DNA from: Pseudaeromonas aegiceratis
GTDB lineage: Bacteria > Pseudomonadota > Gammaproteobacteria > Enterobacterales > Aeromonadaceae
Reading direction: 5' to 3'
Assembly (NCBI RefSeq): GCF_046254905.1
Contig: NZ_CP158016.1
Location: 3,410,001-3,474,000, forward strand
Length of the DNA: 64,000 nt
In this document: positions 1 through 7,638 of the stretch, piece after piece
Numbering within the stretch: position 1 is the stretch's first letter
Layout of the letters: each line of letters begins with the position of its first letter
The notes under the pieces: model-generated
The model's database searches: none
Seen by the model: the letters and a program-made list of their open reading frames with translations, nothing else
What the model was told of the DNA's origin: nothing
Made by a program: the position numbers and the translations under genes

Positions 1-209
1 TAAAGGTGCTGGAGGTGGACAAGCCCCGCAAGCGCATCGCCCTGACCATGCGCCTCACCGATGCCGCCCCCCGTGGCGAGGCGCGCCCCGACAGCAAGCC
101 AGCGGCAAAAAATACCCCTCGCGCAAACCAACCGCGCCACGGCAAGGAGGCGGCGCCTGCGCCGAACAACGCCTTTGCCGACGCCTTCGCCAAGGCCAAG
201 CGCCGCTAA
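1..209 (+). CDS. tex: Tex transcription accessory protein, 3' end only
   Basis: Only the last ~68 codons are in the window; the frame enters at base 3 and ends at a TAA at 207-209. The segment reading KVLEVDKPRKRIALTMRL matches the end of the RNA-binding S1 domain that closes Tex/YhgF proteins. It is followed by a basic, Ala/Pro-rich tail ending in AKAKRR, typical of the family. Tex is a cytoplasmic nucleic-acid-binding protein implicated in transcription and stress tolerance. The identification rests on a short C-terminal piece, so any S1-containing protein with the same tail cannot be fully excluded. Confidence 0.75.
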   Translation, partial: KVLEVDKPRKRIALTMRLTDAAPRGEARPDSKPAAKNTPRANQPRHGKEAAPAPNNAFADAFAKAKRR

Positions 210-238
210 CCCCTCGAAGCCATCCAGCACAAAACCTG

Positions 239-265
239 AAGCCGGGCTTAAGCCCGGCTTCTCTT
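239..265 (+). terminator. Intrinsic terminator after tex
   Basis: A perfect 22-base palindrome (AAGCCGGGCTT and its complement) at 239-260 is followed by a T-rich stretch (CTCTTTG). It lies 30 bases after the tex stop and before the convergent metalloprotease gene, so it can serve tex and possibly both strands. Confidence 0.7.
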
Positions 266-310
266 TGATGTTCGATGTGCTGATGGGAACTGACCCGACC
301 GGCTCACGCC

Positions 311-1231
311 TCAGGCATAGCGGCTGACGGTGGCGCTTGCCGTCCCCTGCCAGGCGCTGTCATAGCGCTGGGCGATGACCTGATTGCGTTGGCTCATCAG
401 GGAGAGGGAGGCCTGACTCACCCCATCGCCAAAGGGATTGCTTCGCGGCGTGGCGGGTTGGCTGACGGTACCGGCCTCGGCGCTGGTGGCCGCCGACACG
501 TCAGAGCCTGACGCGCTGGGGGTATCCCCCGCCTGATTGCCCAGATCCAGGCTCAGCTGCCGGCTCTGCTCCATCAGCTCGGCACGGGCCTGGGCCTCCA
601 GCTGCTGGGTGCGGGCCGCCACCGCCCTGTCCTGGCTGGAGGGTTCCGCCGGCGCCAAGGCGGCGGAGCGCACCTGCTGCATCTTGCGAATGGTGCCCTG
701 GGGATCGCCCGGTACGGGGGAGACATCGATCTGCACCTCGCCGCCGATGGCATAGCTGTTGCCATCCGGACCGCGCGTCACGCTATAGGTGGGACTGCTG
801 GCATACTGGCCACCGGCCCGCTGATGGGCCTGTTCATGATCGCGCACCTCCTGGTCACGATCCTTGAATTCTGCCAGATCCCGCTGATCCTGACTGGCCT
901 CCTGCCGTTGCTGGCGGCCCTCGTCACCCTGCCGTGATGCCCCCTGCTGGCCCGTGTTCTGACCTTGTTGCTCGGGTTTTCCTTCCACGGCAAAGGTGCC
1001 ATCGGCCGTGCTGCCGGCTTGGCCGGTCAGACGCGTGTCGTAACTGGTGTTGCGCCCTTCCTGGCTGCGGAACTTCTCTTTCTCTGAGCCGACCTGGGAC
1101 TCGCGTGCGGAGGCCTCACCCTGAGGCAAGGCCGGGATCCGCTCGCGCACCTGGTTATCCCGCTGCGCCGATTCGGTACTCGGCTGCAGCGCGATGGGCA
1201 CCAGGTTGGGATAGGTCGGGCTGATGTTCAT
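311..1231 (-). CDS. Putative HExxH metalloprotease, SprA-related / CJM1_0395 family
   Basis: This 306-residue protein has a Gln/Ser-rich low-complexity N-terminal half and a C-terminal domain containing VRDHEQAHQRAGG, a HExxH zinc-protease motif near residues 130-140. Downstream are the conserved-looking segments YAIGGEVQIDVSPVPGD and TIRKMQQVRSAALAPAEPS, which I associate with the SprA-related putative metalloprotease catalytic domain. No signal peptide or membrane segment is evident. Its ATG lies two bases after the TAG of the upstream 79-residue gene (TAGCCATG), so the two are probably translationally coupled. Substrate and role are unknown; the composition resembles a secreted or flagellum-associated factor, which is inference. 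Confidence 0.7.
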   Translation of the reverse strand: MNISPTYPNLVPIALQPSTESAQRDNQVRERIPALPQGEASARESQVGSEKEKFRSQEGRNTSYDTRLTGQAGSTADGTFAVEGKPEQQGQNTGQQGASRQGDEGRQQRQEASQDQRDLAEFKDRDQEVRDHEQAHQRAGGQYASSPTYSVTRGPDGNSYAIGGEVQIDVSPVPGDPQGTIRKMQQVRSAALAPAEPSSQDRAVAARTQQLEAQARAELMEQSRQLSLDLGNQAGDTPSASGSDVSAATSAEAGTVSQPATPRSNPFGDGVSQASLSLMSQRNQVIAQRYDSAWQGTASATVSRYA

Positions 1232-1233
1232 GG

Positions 1234-1473
1234 CTAGACGCGGATGTCGATCAGGGTACCCATCATGTCATCGGCACTCTTCACCACCCGGGCCGACGCC
1301 TGAGCCTCGTTCTGTCCCTGCTGCAGGGTCATGACCGACTGGGTCAGATCCTTGGACTGGGAGGACTCGGATTGCACAGGCAAGGAGGCGATCTCACGGC
1401 TGCCCTGCTCCACCTGCTGCTGGGCGCGGCCCAGTCCCTGCAGGCCATAACTCATGGCGGAATCAATTTGCAT
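1234..1473 (-). CDS. Small flagellar-rod/hook-like hypothetical protein
   Basis: A 79-residue protein with an amphipathic N-terminus (SAMSYGLQGLGRAQQQVEQ) and a C-terminus ending KSADDMMGTLIDIRV. The ends resemble the terminal helices by which flagellar rod and hook proteins assemble (compare the TQDEMMGTLLDM-type C-terminus of FlgG-like proteins), but the central domain is absent. It overlaps no other gene and runs directly into the HExxH protein with a two-base gap, so the pair forms an operon. A function in flagellar or secretion-associated assembly is only an inference from this resemblance. Confidence 0.6.
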   Translation of the reverse strand: MQIDSAMSYGLQGLGRAQQQVEQGSREIASLPVQSESSQSKDLTQSVMTLQQGQNEAQASARVVKSADDMMGTLIDIRV

Positions 1474-1547
1474 AGAGCGCTCCTGTGTTATCTGACTGCC
1501 TAATTATCAACCATCCCCAGGCGCGAGAAAAGTCGCCGGTCGCTTTT

Positions 1548-2312
1548 TTAACCGATAGCTTGGACAATTTGTGCTACGAAGGCCTCCGGATGGGACAAGA
1601 AGGGGGCATGGGATGCCTTCGCGAACAGGTGGCACCCACTGTCCGGACGCAGCGCCGTGATCAGCGGGATGGCGGCATGCGGCACAAGCGAGTCCAACCT
1701 GCCATACAACCGCACACAGGGCAGGGTCAGTTCGGACCAGAGAGTCCGCTGGTCGGTGTGCTGCAACAGATCCAAGCCCCCAGCCAGTGCCGCCGCTTGC
1801 GGCAGGGGCGCCGCCGTCAGCAAGGCCTTGAGCCGGCGGGCATCCTCCTTCACCGTCTCACTGCCCATGGCCTGGATCGCCAGAAAGCGCTCCAGGGTGC
1901 GGACGCTATTCTGCTCCAACTGACGATGAAAGCCCGCCAGCACCTCGGGCTGGAGCCCGGGCCAACCGTCCCGCGCCACAAAGCAAGGCGAGCTGGCCAC
2001 CTGGAGAAGGCGGCTGACCCGCTCGGGATGACGCCAGGCCATCTGGGTCGCCACCAATCCCCCCAGTGACCAACCCAACCAGTTGGCCCGACTCGGTGCC
2101 TCGCTCAGCAGCGCTTCCACCAGGGCATCCAGGCTGTAAGGCTGCGCCGCATCCCAATCCGACGCCCCATGGCCGGGTAAGTCCAACAGGTGCAAGCGAA
2201 AATGGGCCGCCAACGCCGAAGCCACCGGCTCCCAGACATGGCGATTCATCCCCCAGCCATGCACCATCACCAGATCCGGCCCGGCCCCCAGCCGGGTCAC
2301 CCCTATCCTCAT
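1548..2312 (-). CDS. bioH: Pimeloyl-[ACP] methyl ester carboxylesterase BioH
   Basis: A 254-residue alpha/beta hydrolase that demethylates pimeloyl-ACP methyl ester, ending chain elongation for the biotin pimelate moiety. The catalytic triad can be read as Ser82 in GWSLGG, Asp near residue 207 in YGRLDSLVP and His235 in KASHAPF, positions matching the E. coli enzyme. The oxyanion region is VHGWGMN near residue 17. The start at 2312 is preferred over an upstream in-frame ATG at 2441 because GGAGGAG lies just upstream and MRIGVTRLG is the natural N-terminus. In E. coli bioH is divergent from gntX; here an ammonium channel gene lies between them. Confidence 0.9.
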   Translation of the reverse strand: MRIGVTRLGAGPDLVMVHGWGMNRHVWEPVASALAAHFRLHLLDLPGHGASDWDAAQPYSLDALVEALLSEAPSRANWLGWSLGGLVATQMAWRHPERVSRLLQVASSPCFVARDGWPGLQPEVLAGFHRQLEQNSVRTLERFLAIQAMGSETVKEDARRLKALLTAAPLPQAAALAGGLDLLQHTDQRTLWSELTLPCVRLYGRLDSLVPHAAIPLITALRPDSGCHLFAKASHAPFLSHPEAFVAQIVQAIG

Positions 2313-2390
2313 GCCAACTCCTCCCACAGATTGCCGACCCATGCCCCCAGATGAGGCGCATTTCCATCCTGGTGCAGAGAGGGGCGCAAA

Positions 2391-2427
2391 GTCACAAATT
2401 GGTGCGCAAAACGCACTATTTTGAGCC
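2391..2427 (+). promoter_or_regulatory. Two candidate NtrC enhancer sites upstream of amtB
   Basis: Bases 2413-2427 (GCACTATTTTGAGCC) match the enterobacterial NtrC site GCACTATATTGGTGC at 12 of 15 positions. Bases 2391-2405, read on the minus strand as GCACCAATTTGTGAC, give a weaker second site. Their centres are 22 bp apart, about two helical turns, and lie roughly 84 and 106 bp upstream of the start point predicted from the sigma-54 element at 2477-2492. That is normal enhancer geometry. Confidence 0.5.
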
Positions 2428-2476
2428 AGGTTTCCAGACACCCCCCAGTTTTCCAGCTAATTTTACCGTAAAAAAC

Positions 2477-2492
2477 TTGGCATAGATCCTGC
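2477..2492 (+). promoter_or_regulatory. Sigma-54 promoter of amtB
   Basis: TTGGCATAGATCCTGC carries the GG and GC dinucleotides of the -24/-12 elements with the required 12-base offset (GG at 2479, GC at 2491). It lies about 80 bases upstream of the amtB start. Together with the upstream NtrC-like sites it predicts induction under nitrogen limitation. Confidence 0.7.
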
Positions 2493-2572
2493 GCTTGCAG
2501 ACCTAAAGTTGCGTCACACCTCCTGACAAGTTGGACCGTCAGGAGCCCTAAATACCTTTGGAGATCATTTCG

Positions 2573-3973
2573 ATGAAACGCTTGTTTTCTCTGCTTACCC
2601 TGTTGGGGCTATTCGGCATCAGCGGCCTGGCCTGGGCAGACGAGGCCGCGGCCCCCGTCATCAGCCTGGATAAGGGCGACAACGCCTGGCTGATCGTGGC
2701 GTCCGCTCTGGTTATCCTGATGACGGTGCCCGGTCTGGCACTCTTCTACGGTGGCCTGGTCCGTACCAAGAACATGCTCTCCGTACTGATGCAGGTCTTC
2801 ATGGTGTTCTGCGTGGCCACAGTGCTGTGGGTAGTCTACGGCTATAGCCTGGCGTTCACCGAGGGCAATGCCTTCTTCGGTAGCTTCGACAAGGCCTTCC
2901 TGGCCGGTATCACGCCAGACTCCCTTGCGGCCACCTTCAGCAAGGGCGTCGGCATCTCCGAATACATCTATGTGGTGTTCCAGGGCGCCTTCGCGGCCAT
3001 TACCTGTGCCCTGATCCTGGGGGCCTTTGCCGAGCGCGTGCGCTTCTCCGCCGTGCTGCTGTTCATCGTCATCTGGTTCACCTTCTCCTACACCCCCATG
3101 GCGCACATGGTGTGGTACTGGGCCGGTCCTGATGCCTATACCGATGCTGCCGCAGCCGATGCAGCCAATGCCACCGCAGGCTGGCTGTTCCAGCACGGTG
3201 CCCTGGACTTCGCCGGCGGTACAGTCGTGCACATCAACGCCGCCGTCGCCGGTCTGGTGGGCGCCTACTTCGTGGGCAAGCGTGTGGGCTTTGGCCGTGA
3301 CATCATGGCCCCCCACAGCCTGACCATGTCCATGATCGGCGCCTGCCTGCTGTGGGTAGGTTGGTTTGGCTTCAACGCCGGCTCCTCTCTGGAAGCCAAC
3401 GGCGTCGCCGCCCTGGCCCTGGTGAACACCTGGGCTGCCACCGCCATGGCTGCCATTGCGTGGATGATGGCCGAATGGGGCCTCAAGGGTAAGCCCTCCC
3501 TGCTGGGCGGCATCTCTGGTGCGGTAGCCGGCCTGGTGGCCATCACCCCGGCCTGCGGCTTCGTCGGTCTGGTGGGTGCCCTGGTGATCGGTGCGCTGGC
3601 CGGTGTCGTTTGCCTGTGGGGGGTTCATGGTCTCAAGCGTCTGCTGAACGTGGATGACTCCCTGGACGTCTTCGGCGTGCACGGGGTGGGCGGTATCCTG
3701 GGTGCCCTGCTCACCGGTGTGTTTGCCTCACCGGATCTGGGTGGCTCTGGTCTGTGGGACTATGTCACCAACAGCGCCATCGTGGATTACTCCATTGCCG
3801 AACAGGTGAAGATCCAGGCCATCGGCGTGCTGACCACCATCGTCTGGTCTGGTGTGGTCTCCGTTATCGGTTTCTTCCTGGTGGACAAGATCCTCGGCCT
3901 GCGCGTCCCGGTGGAAGCCGAACGCGAGGGTCTGGACCTGACCTCTCACGGCGAACGTGCATACAACTACTAA
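2573..3973 (+). CDS. amtB: Ammonium transporter AmtB
   Basis: A 466-residue inner-membrane channel that conducts ammonia/ammonium. It starts with a cleavable signal (KRLFSLLTLLGLFGISGLAWADEA) followed by about eleven hydrophobic segments. Family motifs include LALFYGGLVRTKN, MAHMVWYW, GGTVVHINAAVAGLV and DVFGVHGVGGILGALLTG, the last two carrying the paired pore histidines. The start at 2573 has GGAG nine bases upstream; an upstream TTG at 2558 has no ribosome site. It is a single-gene unit with its own sigma-54 promoter and terminator. The PII gene glnK, which usually precedes amtB and encodes its blocking partner, is not present here. Confidence 0.95.
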   Translation: MKRLFSLLTLLGLFGISGLAWADEAAAPVISLDKGDNAWLIVASALVILMTVPGLALFYGGLVRTKNMLSVLMQVFMVFCVATVLWVVYGYSLAFTEGNAFFGSFDKAFLAGITPDSLAATFSKGVGISEYIYVVFQGAFAAITCALILGAFAERVRFSAVLLFIVIWFTFSYTPMAHMVWYWAGPDAYTDAAAADAANATAGWLFQHGALDFAGGTVVHINAAVAGLVGAYFVGKRVGFGRDIMAPHSLTMSMIGACLLWVGWFGFNAGSSLEANGVAALALVNTWAATAMAAIAWMMAEWGLKGKPSLLGGISGAVAGLVAITPACGFVGLVGALVIGALAGVVCLWGVHGLKRLLNVDDSLDVFGVHGVGGILGALLTGVFASPDLGGSGLWDYVTNSAIVDYSIAEQVKIQAIGVLTTIVWSGVVSVIGFFLVDKILGLRVPVEAEREGLDLTSHGERAYNY

Positions 3974-3994
3974 TCGAAATCAGACCTCAAACTT

Positions 3995-4019
3995 GGGCGC
4001 CTATTGGCGCCCTTTTTTT
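3995..4019 (+). terminator. Terminator after amtB
   Basis: GGGCGCC, a TATT loop and GGCGCCC are followed by seven T residues, 22 bases after the amtB stop. This is a strong intrinsic terminator that isolates amtB from gntX. Confidence 0.9.
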
Positions 4020-4060
4020 GGCCTGCCTACACTGGGTGGACCATGACACCGAGGTCCTCC

Positions 4061-4786
4061 ATGCTAGAAACCCTACGCCAAGCCCTCAGCCACTGGCCGC
4101 CCCAGGGCCTCTGCCTGCTCTGCCATCAGCCCGCCGATGGCCGGCCCTTGTTGTGCCAGCACTGCGAGGCCGATCTGCCCAGATTGAATAACCCCTGCCC
4201 CACCTGTGGTCATCCCTTGCCCGAGCCGGCCGAGGGGGTCTGTGGCCGCTGCCTACGGCATCCCCCCGCCTGGGATCGCCTGGCGGTGCTGGGGGATTAT
4301 GCCTTTCCCTACCCCGCCCTGATCCAGCGGCTCAAGTACCAGGGGGAATACCTGATGGCCAGCCTGTTGGGGGAGCTGATGGCCCGCCACCTGCCCCATG
4401 AACCCCTGCCGGAGGTGCTGCTGCCGGTCCCGCTGCACTGGTGGCGACGCTGGCGCCGCGGCTTCAACCAGGCCGAGGCCCTGTGCCGGACCATACGCCG
4501 CCATACCGGCCTGCCCCTGGACCCTCATCTGTTACGGCGGGTGCGCACCACCCGCCCCCAGGCCCGCCTGAGCCAGGCCGAGCGCCGGCGCAATCTCAAG
4601 GGCGCCTTTGCCCTGGGTCCTCATCACTACCGCCATGTGGCCCTGGTGGATGACGTGGTCACCACAGGCACCACGGCGACACTCCTGTGCCGCCTGCTGC
4701 GTCACAGTGGGGTGGAACGCATCGAGGTGTGGGCTGTGAGTCGGGCCCTGATCCACCCCAAGCAGGACTATCCAGCCCGCCGGTGA
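4061..4786 (+). CDS. gntX: ComF/GntX family amidophosphoribosyltransferase-like protein
   Basis: A 241-residue protein with an N-terminal cysteine cluster (CLLCHQ, LCQHC, CPTCGH, CGRC; residues ~18-64) that probably binds zinc, and a C-terminal phosphoribosyltransferase-fold domain with the PRPP-loop motif VALVDDVVTTGTTA near residues 195-208. Members are linked to DNA uptake (ComF) or, historically, gluconate use (GntX). The start at 4061 follows GAGG closely and begins MLETLRQAL; ATGs at 4004 and 4043 would add sequence that overlaps the amtB terminator or lies just past it. It sits immediately upstream of nfuA, as in E. coli. Confidence 0.85.
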   Translation: MLETLRQALSHWPPQGLCLLCHQPADGRPLLCQHCEADLPRLNNPCPTCGHPLPEPAEGVCGRCLRHPPAWDRLAVLGDYAFPYPALIQRLKYQGEYLMASLLGELMARHLPHEPLPEVLLPVPLHWWRRWRRGFNQAEALCRTIRRHTGLPLDPHLLRRVRTTRPQARLSQAERRRNLKGAFALGPHHYRHVALVDDVVTTGTTATLLCRLLRHSGVERIEVWAVSRALIHPKQDYPARR

Positions 4787-4839
4787 CGGGGTATGATAAA
4801 TCCGACCGCTTTACTCAGGATTCAACAGCGAGGCAGCAG

Positions 4840-5418
4840 ATGATCAGTATCTCCGAGAGCGCCCAGGCCCATTTCAACAAACTGCTGGAGAAGCAACCCG
4901 AGGGCACCAACATACGGGTGTTCGTGATGAATCCCGGCACGCCGAGCGCCGAATGCGGTGTCTCCTATTGCCCGGCGGATGCGGTGGAGCCGGAGGACAT
5001 TCACCTGCCCTTCAGCGGCTTCGATGCCCTGGTGGATCCACTGAGCGCGCCCTACCTGGAAGATGCCCAGATCGACTTCGTGGTGGACAACCTGGGTTCC
5101 CAGCTGACCCTCAAGGCCCCCAATGCCAAGATGCGCAAGGTGGACGACGACGCACCACTGATCGAGCGGGTGGAATATGTCATCCAGTCCCAGGTCAACC
5201 CCTCACTGGCCGGCCACGGCGGCAAGGTGACCCTGGTGGAGATCACCGAGGACAACTACGCCATCCTGCAATTTGGCGGCGGTTGCAACGGCTGCTCCAT
5301 GGTGGATGTGACCCTGAAGGAAGGGATCGAGAAGCAGCTGCTGGAGCTGTTCCCCGGCGAGCTGGCGGGGGTGAAGGATGCCACCGAACACCAGCGGGGC
5401 GACCACTCCTTCTACTGA
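4840..5418 (+). CDS. nfuA: Fe-S biogenesis protein NfuA
   Basis: A 192-residue carrier that delivers [4Fe-4S] clusters to apoproteins. The N-terminal A-type-like domain (about residues 1-95, degenerate) is followed by a Nfu domain with the cluster ligands Cys149 and Cys152 in FGGGCNGCSM, the same numbering as E. coli NfuA. The start at 4840 begins MISISESAQAHF; longer upstream forms overlap gntX. It is transcribed after gntX with a 53-base gap and ends at a strong bidirectional terminator. Confidence 0.95.
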   Translation: MISISESAQAHFNKLLEKQPEGTNIRVFVMNPGTPSAECGVSYCPADAVEPEDIHLPFSGFDALVDPLSAPYLEDAQIDFVVDNLGSQLTLKAPNAKMRKVDDDAPLIERVEYVIQSQVNPSLAGHGGKVTLVEITEDNYAILQFGGGCNGCSMVDVTLKEGIEKQLLELFPGELAGVKDATEHQRGDHSFY

Positions 5419-5431
5419 GCCGGCACCAACG

Positions 5432-5463
5432 AAACGCCCCGCAGATGCGGGGCGTTTGTTTTG
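5432..5463 (+). terminator. Bidirectional terminator between nfuA and gpsA
   Basis: AAACGCCCCGC, an AGAT loop and GCGGGGCGTTT, then TGTTTTG. The A and T flanks let it act on both nfuA (plus) and the convergent gpsA (minus). Confidence 0.85.
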
Positions 5464-5477
5464 CAGCACGGACGAGG

Positions 5478-6482
5478 CTACTCGTCCTTCTTGTTCCGAC
5501 CCAGCAGGGCCAGGGCCGCCTCCTTGGGCGGCTTACCCTGGTAGAGGATCGCATAGATCTGCTCGCAGATGGGCATCTCCACCCCCTGACGCGCCGCCAG
5601 CAGGTGGACCTCCCGGGTGTTGCGGTAGCCTTCCACCACCTGGCCAATCTCGGTCATGGCCTGCTCCGTGCTCTTGCCGGCCCCCAGGGCCAGGCCGAAG
5701 CGCCGGTTGCGGGACTGGTTGTCGGTGCAGGTCAGCACCAGATCCCCCAGCCCGGCCATGCCCATGAAGGTCTTGGGATCGGCCCCAAGCGACACGCCAA
5801 GCCGCTGCATCTCCACCAGACCCCGGGTGATCAGCGCCGTGCGGGCATTGGCGCCAAAGCCCAGGCCGTCCGACAGGCCGGCACCGATGGCGATGACGTT
5901 CTTCACAGCGCCGCCCAGCTGCAGGCCGACGAAGTCGGCATTGGTGTAGACGCGGAACGACTTGCCGCAATGCATCAGCTCGGAGAGCTCCTCGGCAAAC
6001 GCCTCCTCGGTGGCCGCCACCGAGATGGCGGTGGGCAGACCGGCGGCCAGCTCCGCCGCAAAGGTCGGCCCCGACACCACCGCCAAGGGCACCTCAGGCC
6101 CCAGGGCCTCCCGCGCCACCTCCTGCAGCAGGCGACCGCTGTCCGGCTCCAGCCCCTTGGTGGCCCAGGCTACCCGGGCACCGTCCTGCAGATGGGGCCG
6201 GGCCTGGGACAGGACCTGGCCAAATACATGGCTGGGAACCACCACCAGCAGGGTACGGCAGGCCGAGGCCGCCACCGCCAGATCCGAGGTCAGCTCCAGG
6301 GTGTCCGGGAAGGGCACCCCCGGCAGAAACTGCTCGTTGCAACGGGCCTGCTGCAAGGCCGCCATGTGCGCCGCCTCGTGGCCCCACAGCAGGATGCGAT
6401 AGCCTTTGCGTGCCAATGAAATGGCAAGGGCGGTGCCATAAGACCCCGCCCCCAGGACAGTCAACTGGATGTCTTGCGACAT
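5478..6482 (-). CDS. gpsA: Glycerol-3-phosphate dehydrogenase [NAD(P)+] GpsA
   Basis: A 334-residue cytoplasmic enzyme that reduces dihydroxyacetone phosphate to sn-glycerol-3-phosphate for phospholipid synthesis. The N-terminal Rossmann loop reads VLGAGSYGTALA (residues 9-20). The catalytic-lysine region GGAVKNVIAIGAG and the segment GLGDLVLTCTDNQSRNRRFG are typical of the family. The start at 6482 is one base beyond the secB stop, indicating translational coupling in a yibN-secB-gpsA operon. Confidence 0.95.
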   Translation of the reverse strand: MSQDIQLTVLGAGSYGTALAISLARKGYRILLWGHEAAHMAALQQARCNEQFLPGVPFPDTLELTSDLAVAASACRTLLVVVPSHVFGQVLSQARPHLQDGARVAWATKGLEPDSGRLLQEVAREALGPEVPLAVVSGPTFAAELAAGLPTAISVAATEEAFAEELSELMHCGKSFRVYTNADFVGLQLGGAVKNVIAIGAGLSDGLGFGANARTALITRGLVEMQRLGVSLGADPKTFMGMAGLGDLVLTCTDNQSRNRRFGLALGAGKSTEQAMTEIGQVVEGYRNTREVHLLAARQGVEMPICEQIYAILYQGKPPKEAALALLGRNKKDE

Positions 6483-6483
6483 A

Positions 6484-6948
6484 TCAGGCTTCCGCGCCTT
6501 GTTCCGCTTCCAGCTTGGCCATGTGCGCGGCAAACAGGGCATCGAAGTTCACCGGCGCCAGGTTCAGCTGCGGGAAGGAACCCTTGCTCACCAGGCCGGA
6601 CACGGTTTCCCGGGCGTAGGGGAACAGGATGTTCGGGCAGTAGGAACCCAGGCAGTGGGCCAGGTGCTGCGGATCCAGGTGGGCGGCGGTGAAGATACCG
6701 GCCTGCTTCACTTCACACAGGAAGGCGGTCTCGTCGCCCAGGGTGCAGGTGACGGTCAGGGTCAGCACCACTTCATAGATGTCTTCGGCCAGCACTGTGG
6801 TCTTGGTATCCATGTCCAGCTTGATCTCCGGCTGCCACTCTTTCTGGAAGATCTTGGGGGTGGAGGGTGCTTCGAAGGAGACATCCTTGATGTAGACGCG
6901 CTGGATCTGGAACTCGGGTTGCTTGGCGTTGTTGGCAGCTTCAGTCAT
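6484..6948 (-). CDS. secB: Protein-export chaperone SecB
   Basis: A 154-residue acidic cytosolic chaperone that keeps preproteins unfolded and hands them to SecA. Recognisable segments are FQIQRVYIKDVSFEAP, FQKEWQPEIKLDMDT and CLGSYCPNILFPYARE. Length matches E. coli SecB (155). It is the middle gene of yibN-secB-gpsA; the E. coli locus also has grxC between yibN and secB, which is absent here (only 54 bases separate the genes). Confidence 0.96.
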   Translation of the reverse strand: MTEAANNAKQPEFQIQRVYIKDVSFEAPSTPKIFQKEWQPEIKLDMDTKTTVLAEDIYEVVLTLTVTCTLGDETAFLCEVKQAGIFTAAHLDPQHLAHCLGSYCPNILFPYARETVSGLVSKGSFPQLNLAPVNFDALFAAHMAKLEAEQGAEA

Positions 6949-7002
6949 TTGCTTAAATTCCTTGTGAAAAGGGGATCTTGTGGATCCGAGGTGCGCTCCA
7001 AA

Positions 7003-7434
7003 TTAGCGCTTCTTAGTCAGTGGCATGTTCTCTGTGCGCCAATCCGCCAGACCACCACGCAACAAAAATACCTGCTGGAATCCCGCCTTGCTCAGCTTGG
7101 CCGCGGCCGGGCCCGCCCGCATGCCGGATTCACACACGACTATGATGGGGTTCGCTTTGAACTTTTCAATGACGGTCAGGTTATTTCCATCGATCTGGCT
7201 CACAGGAACGTGATGGGAGCCCGCGATGTGCCCCTTGTCATACTCGTCCTGATTGCGCACATCCACCACCACCGCCTGCTGGCGATTGATGAGCAGGGTG
7301 GCCCCCTGACTGGTCACCGCCTTGACCGGGGAGAACTTGGACTTGATGGTGGCGTAGATGAGGGCGACCAGCAGCCCCAGCCAAGCCGCGGCCAGCAGGG
7401 GATTTCTCACAATAAAATCAATGTACTCTTGCAT
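7003..7434 (-). CDS. yibN: Membrane-anchored rhodanese-like protein YibN
   Basis: A 143-residue protein with one N-terminal transmembrane helix (residues ~11-30, LLAAAWLGLLVALIYATI) and a single rhodanese domain. The active-site loop is VVCESGMRAG with Cys101, so sulfur-transfer activity is possible; the physiological substrate is not established. First gene of the yibN-secB-gpsA unit, divergent from gpmM as in E. coli. Confidence 0.9.
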   Translation of the reverse strand: MQEYIDFIVRNPLLAAAWLGLLVALIYATIKSKFSPVKAVTSQGATLLINRQQAVVVDVRNQDEYDKGHIAGSHHVPVSQIDGNNLTVIEKFKANPIIVVCESGMRAGPAAAKLSKAGFQQVFLLRGGLADWRTENMPLTKKR

Positions 7435-7561
7435 GATGGCTCAGATCCGGTAGGAAACTTCCGCCGCAGTATACCGCCCCGCCCGCAGAATGGCAGCTCC
7501 ACACCCGCCACAGCGAGAGCCACTTCACGGCCCGGGATGGGATTCACCGCCGGGATCAGGT

Positions 7562-7599
7562 GACTAATTCGGCAGATGTTGTAATATTACGCATTAGTC
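7562..7599. promoter_or_regulatory. Nested inverted repeats in the yibN-gpmM divergent region
   Basis: GACTAAT (7562-7568) and ATTAGTC (7593-7599) form a perfect 7-bp inverted repeat. Inside it is the perfect palindrome GTAATATTAC (7581-7590), which also offers a -10-like TAATAT for gpmM. The block ends 40 bases before the gpmM start. It could be a shared operator or promoter element; no known regulator motif is recognised. Confidence 0.35.
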
Positions 7600-7638
7600 G
7601 CATTCCCTATTTAACCAAAGTCAAGAGGACGTAGCCGT

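Noticed and set aside
4953..6419. 488-codon plus-strand frame spanning the nfuA 3' half and opposite gpsA
   Set aside because: Crosses two well-supported genes and a strong terminator; Arg/Gly/Gln-rich composition is that of a wrong frame.
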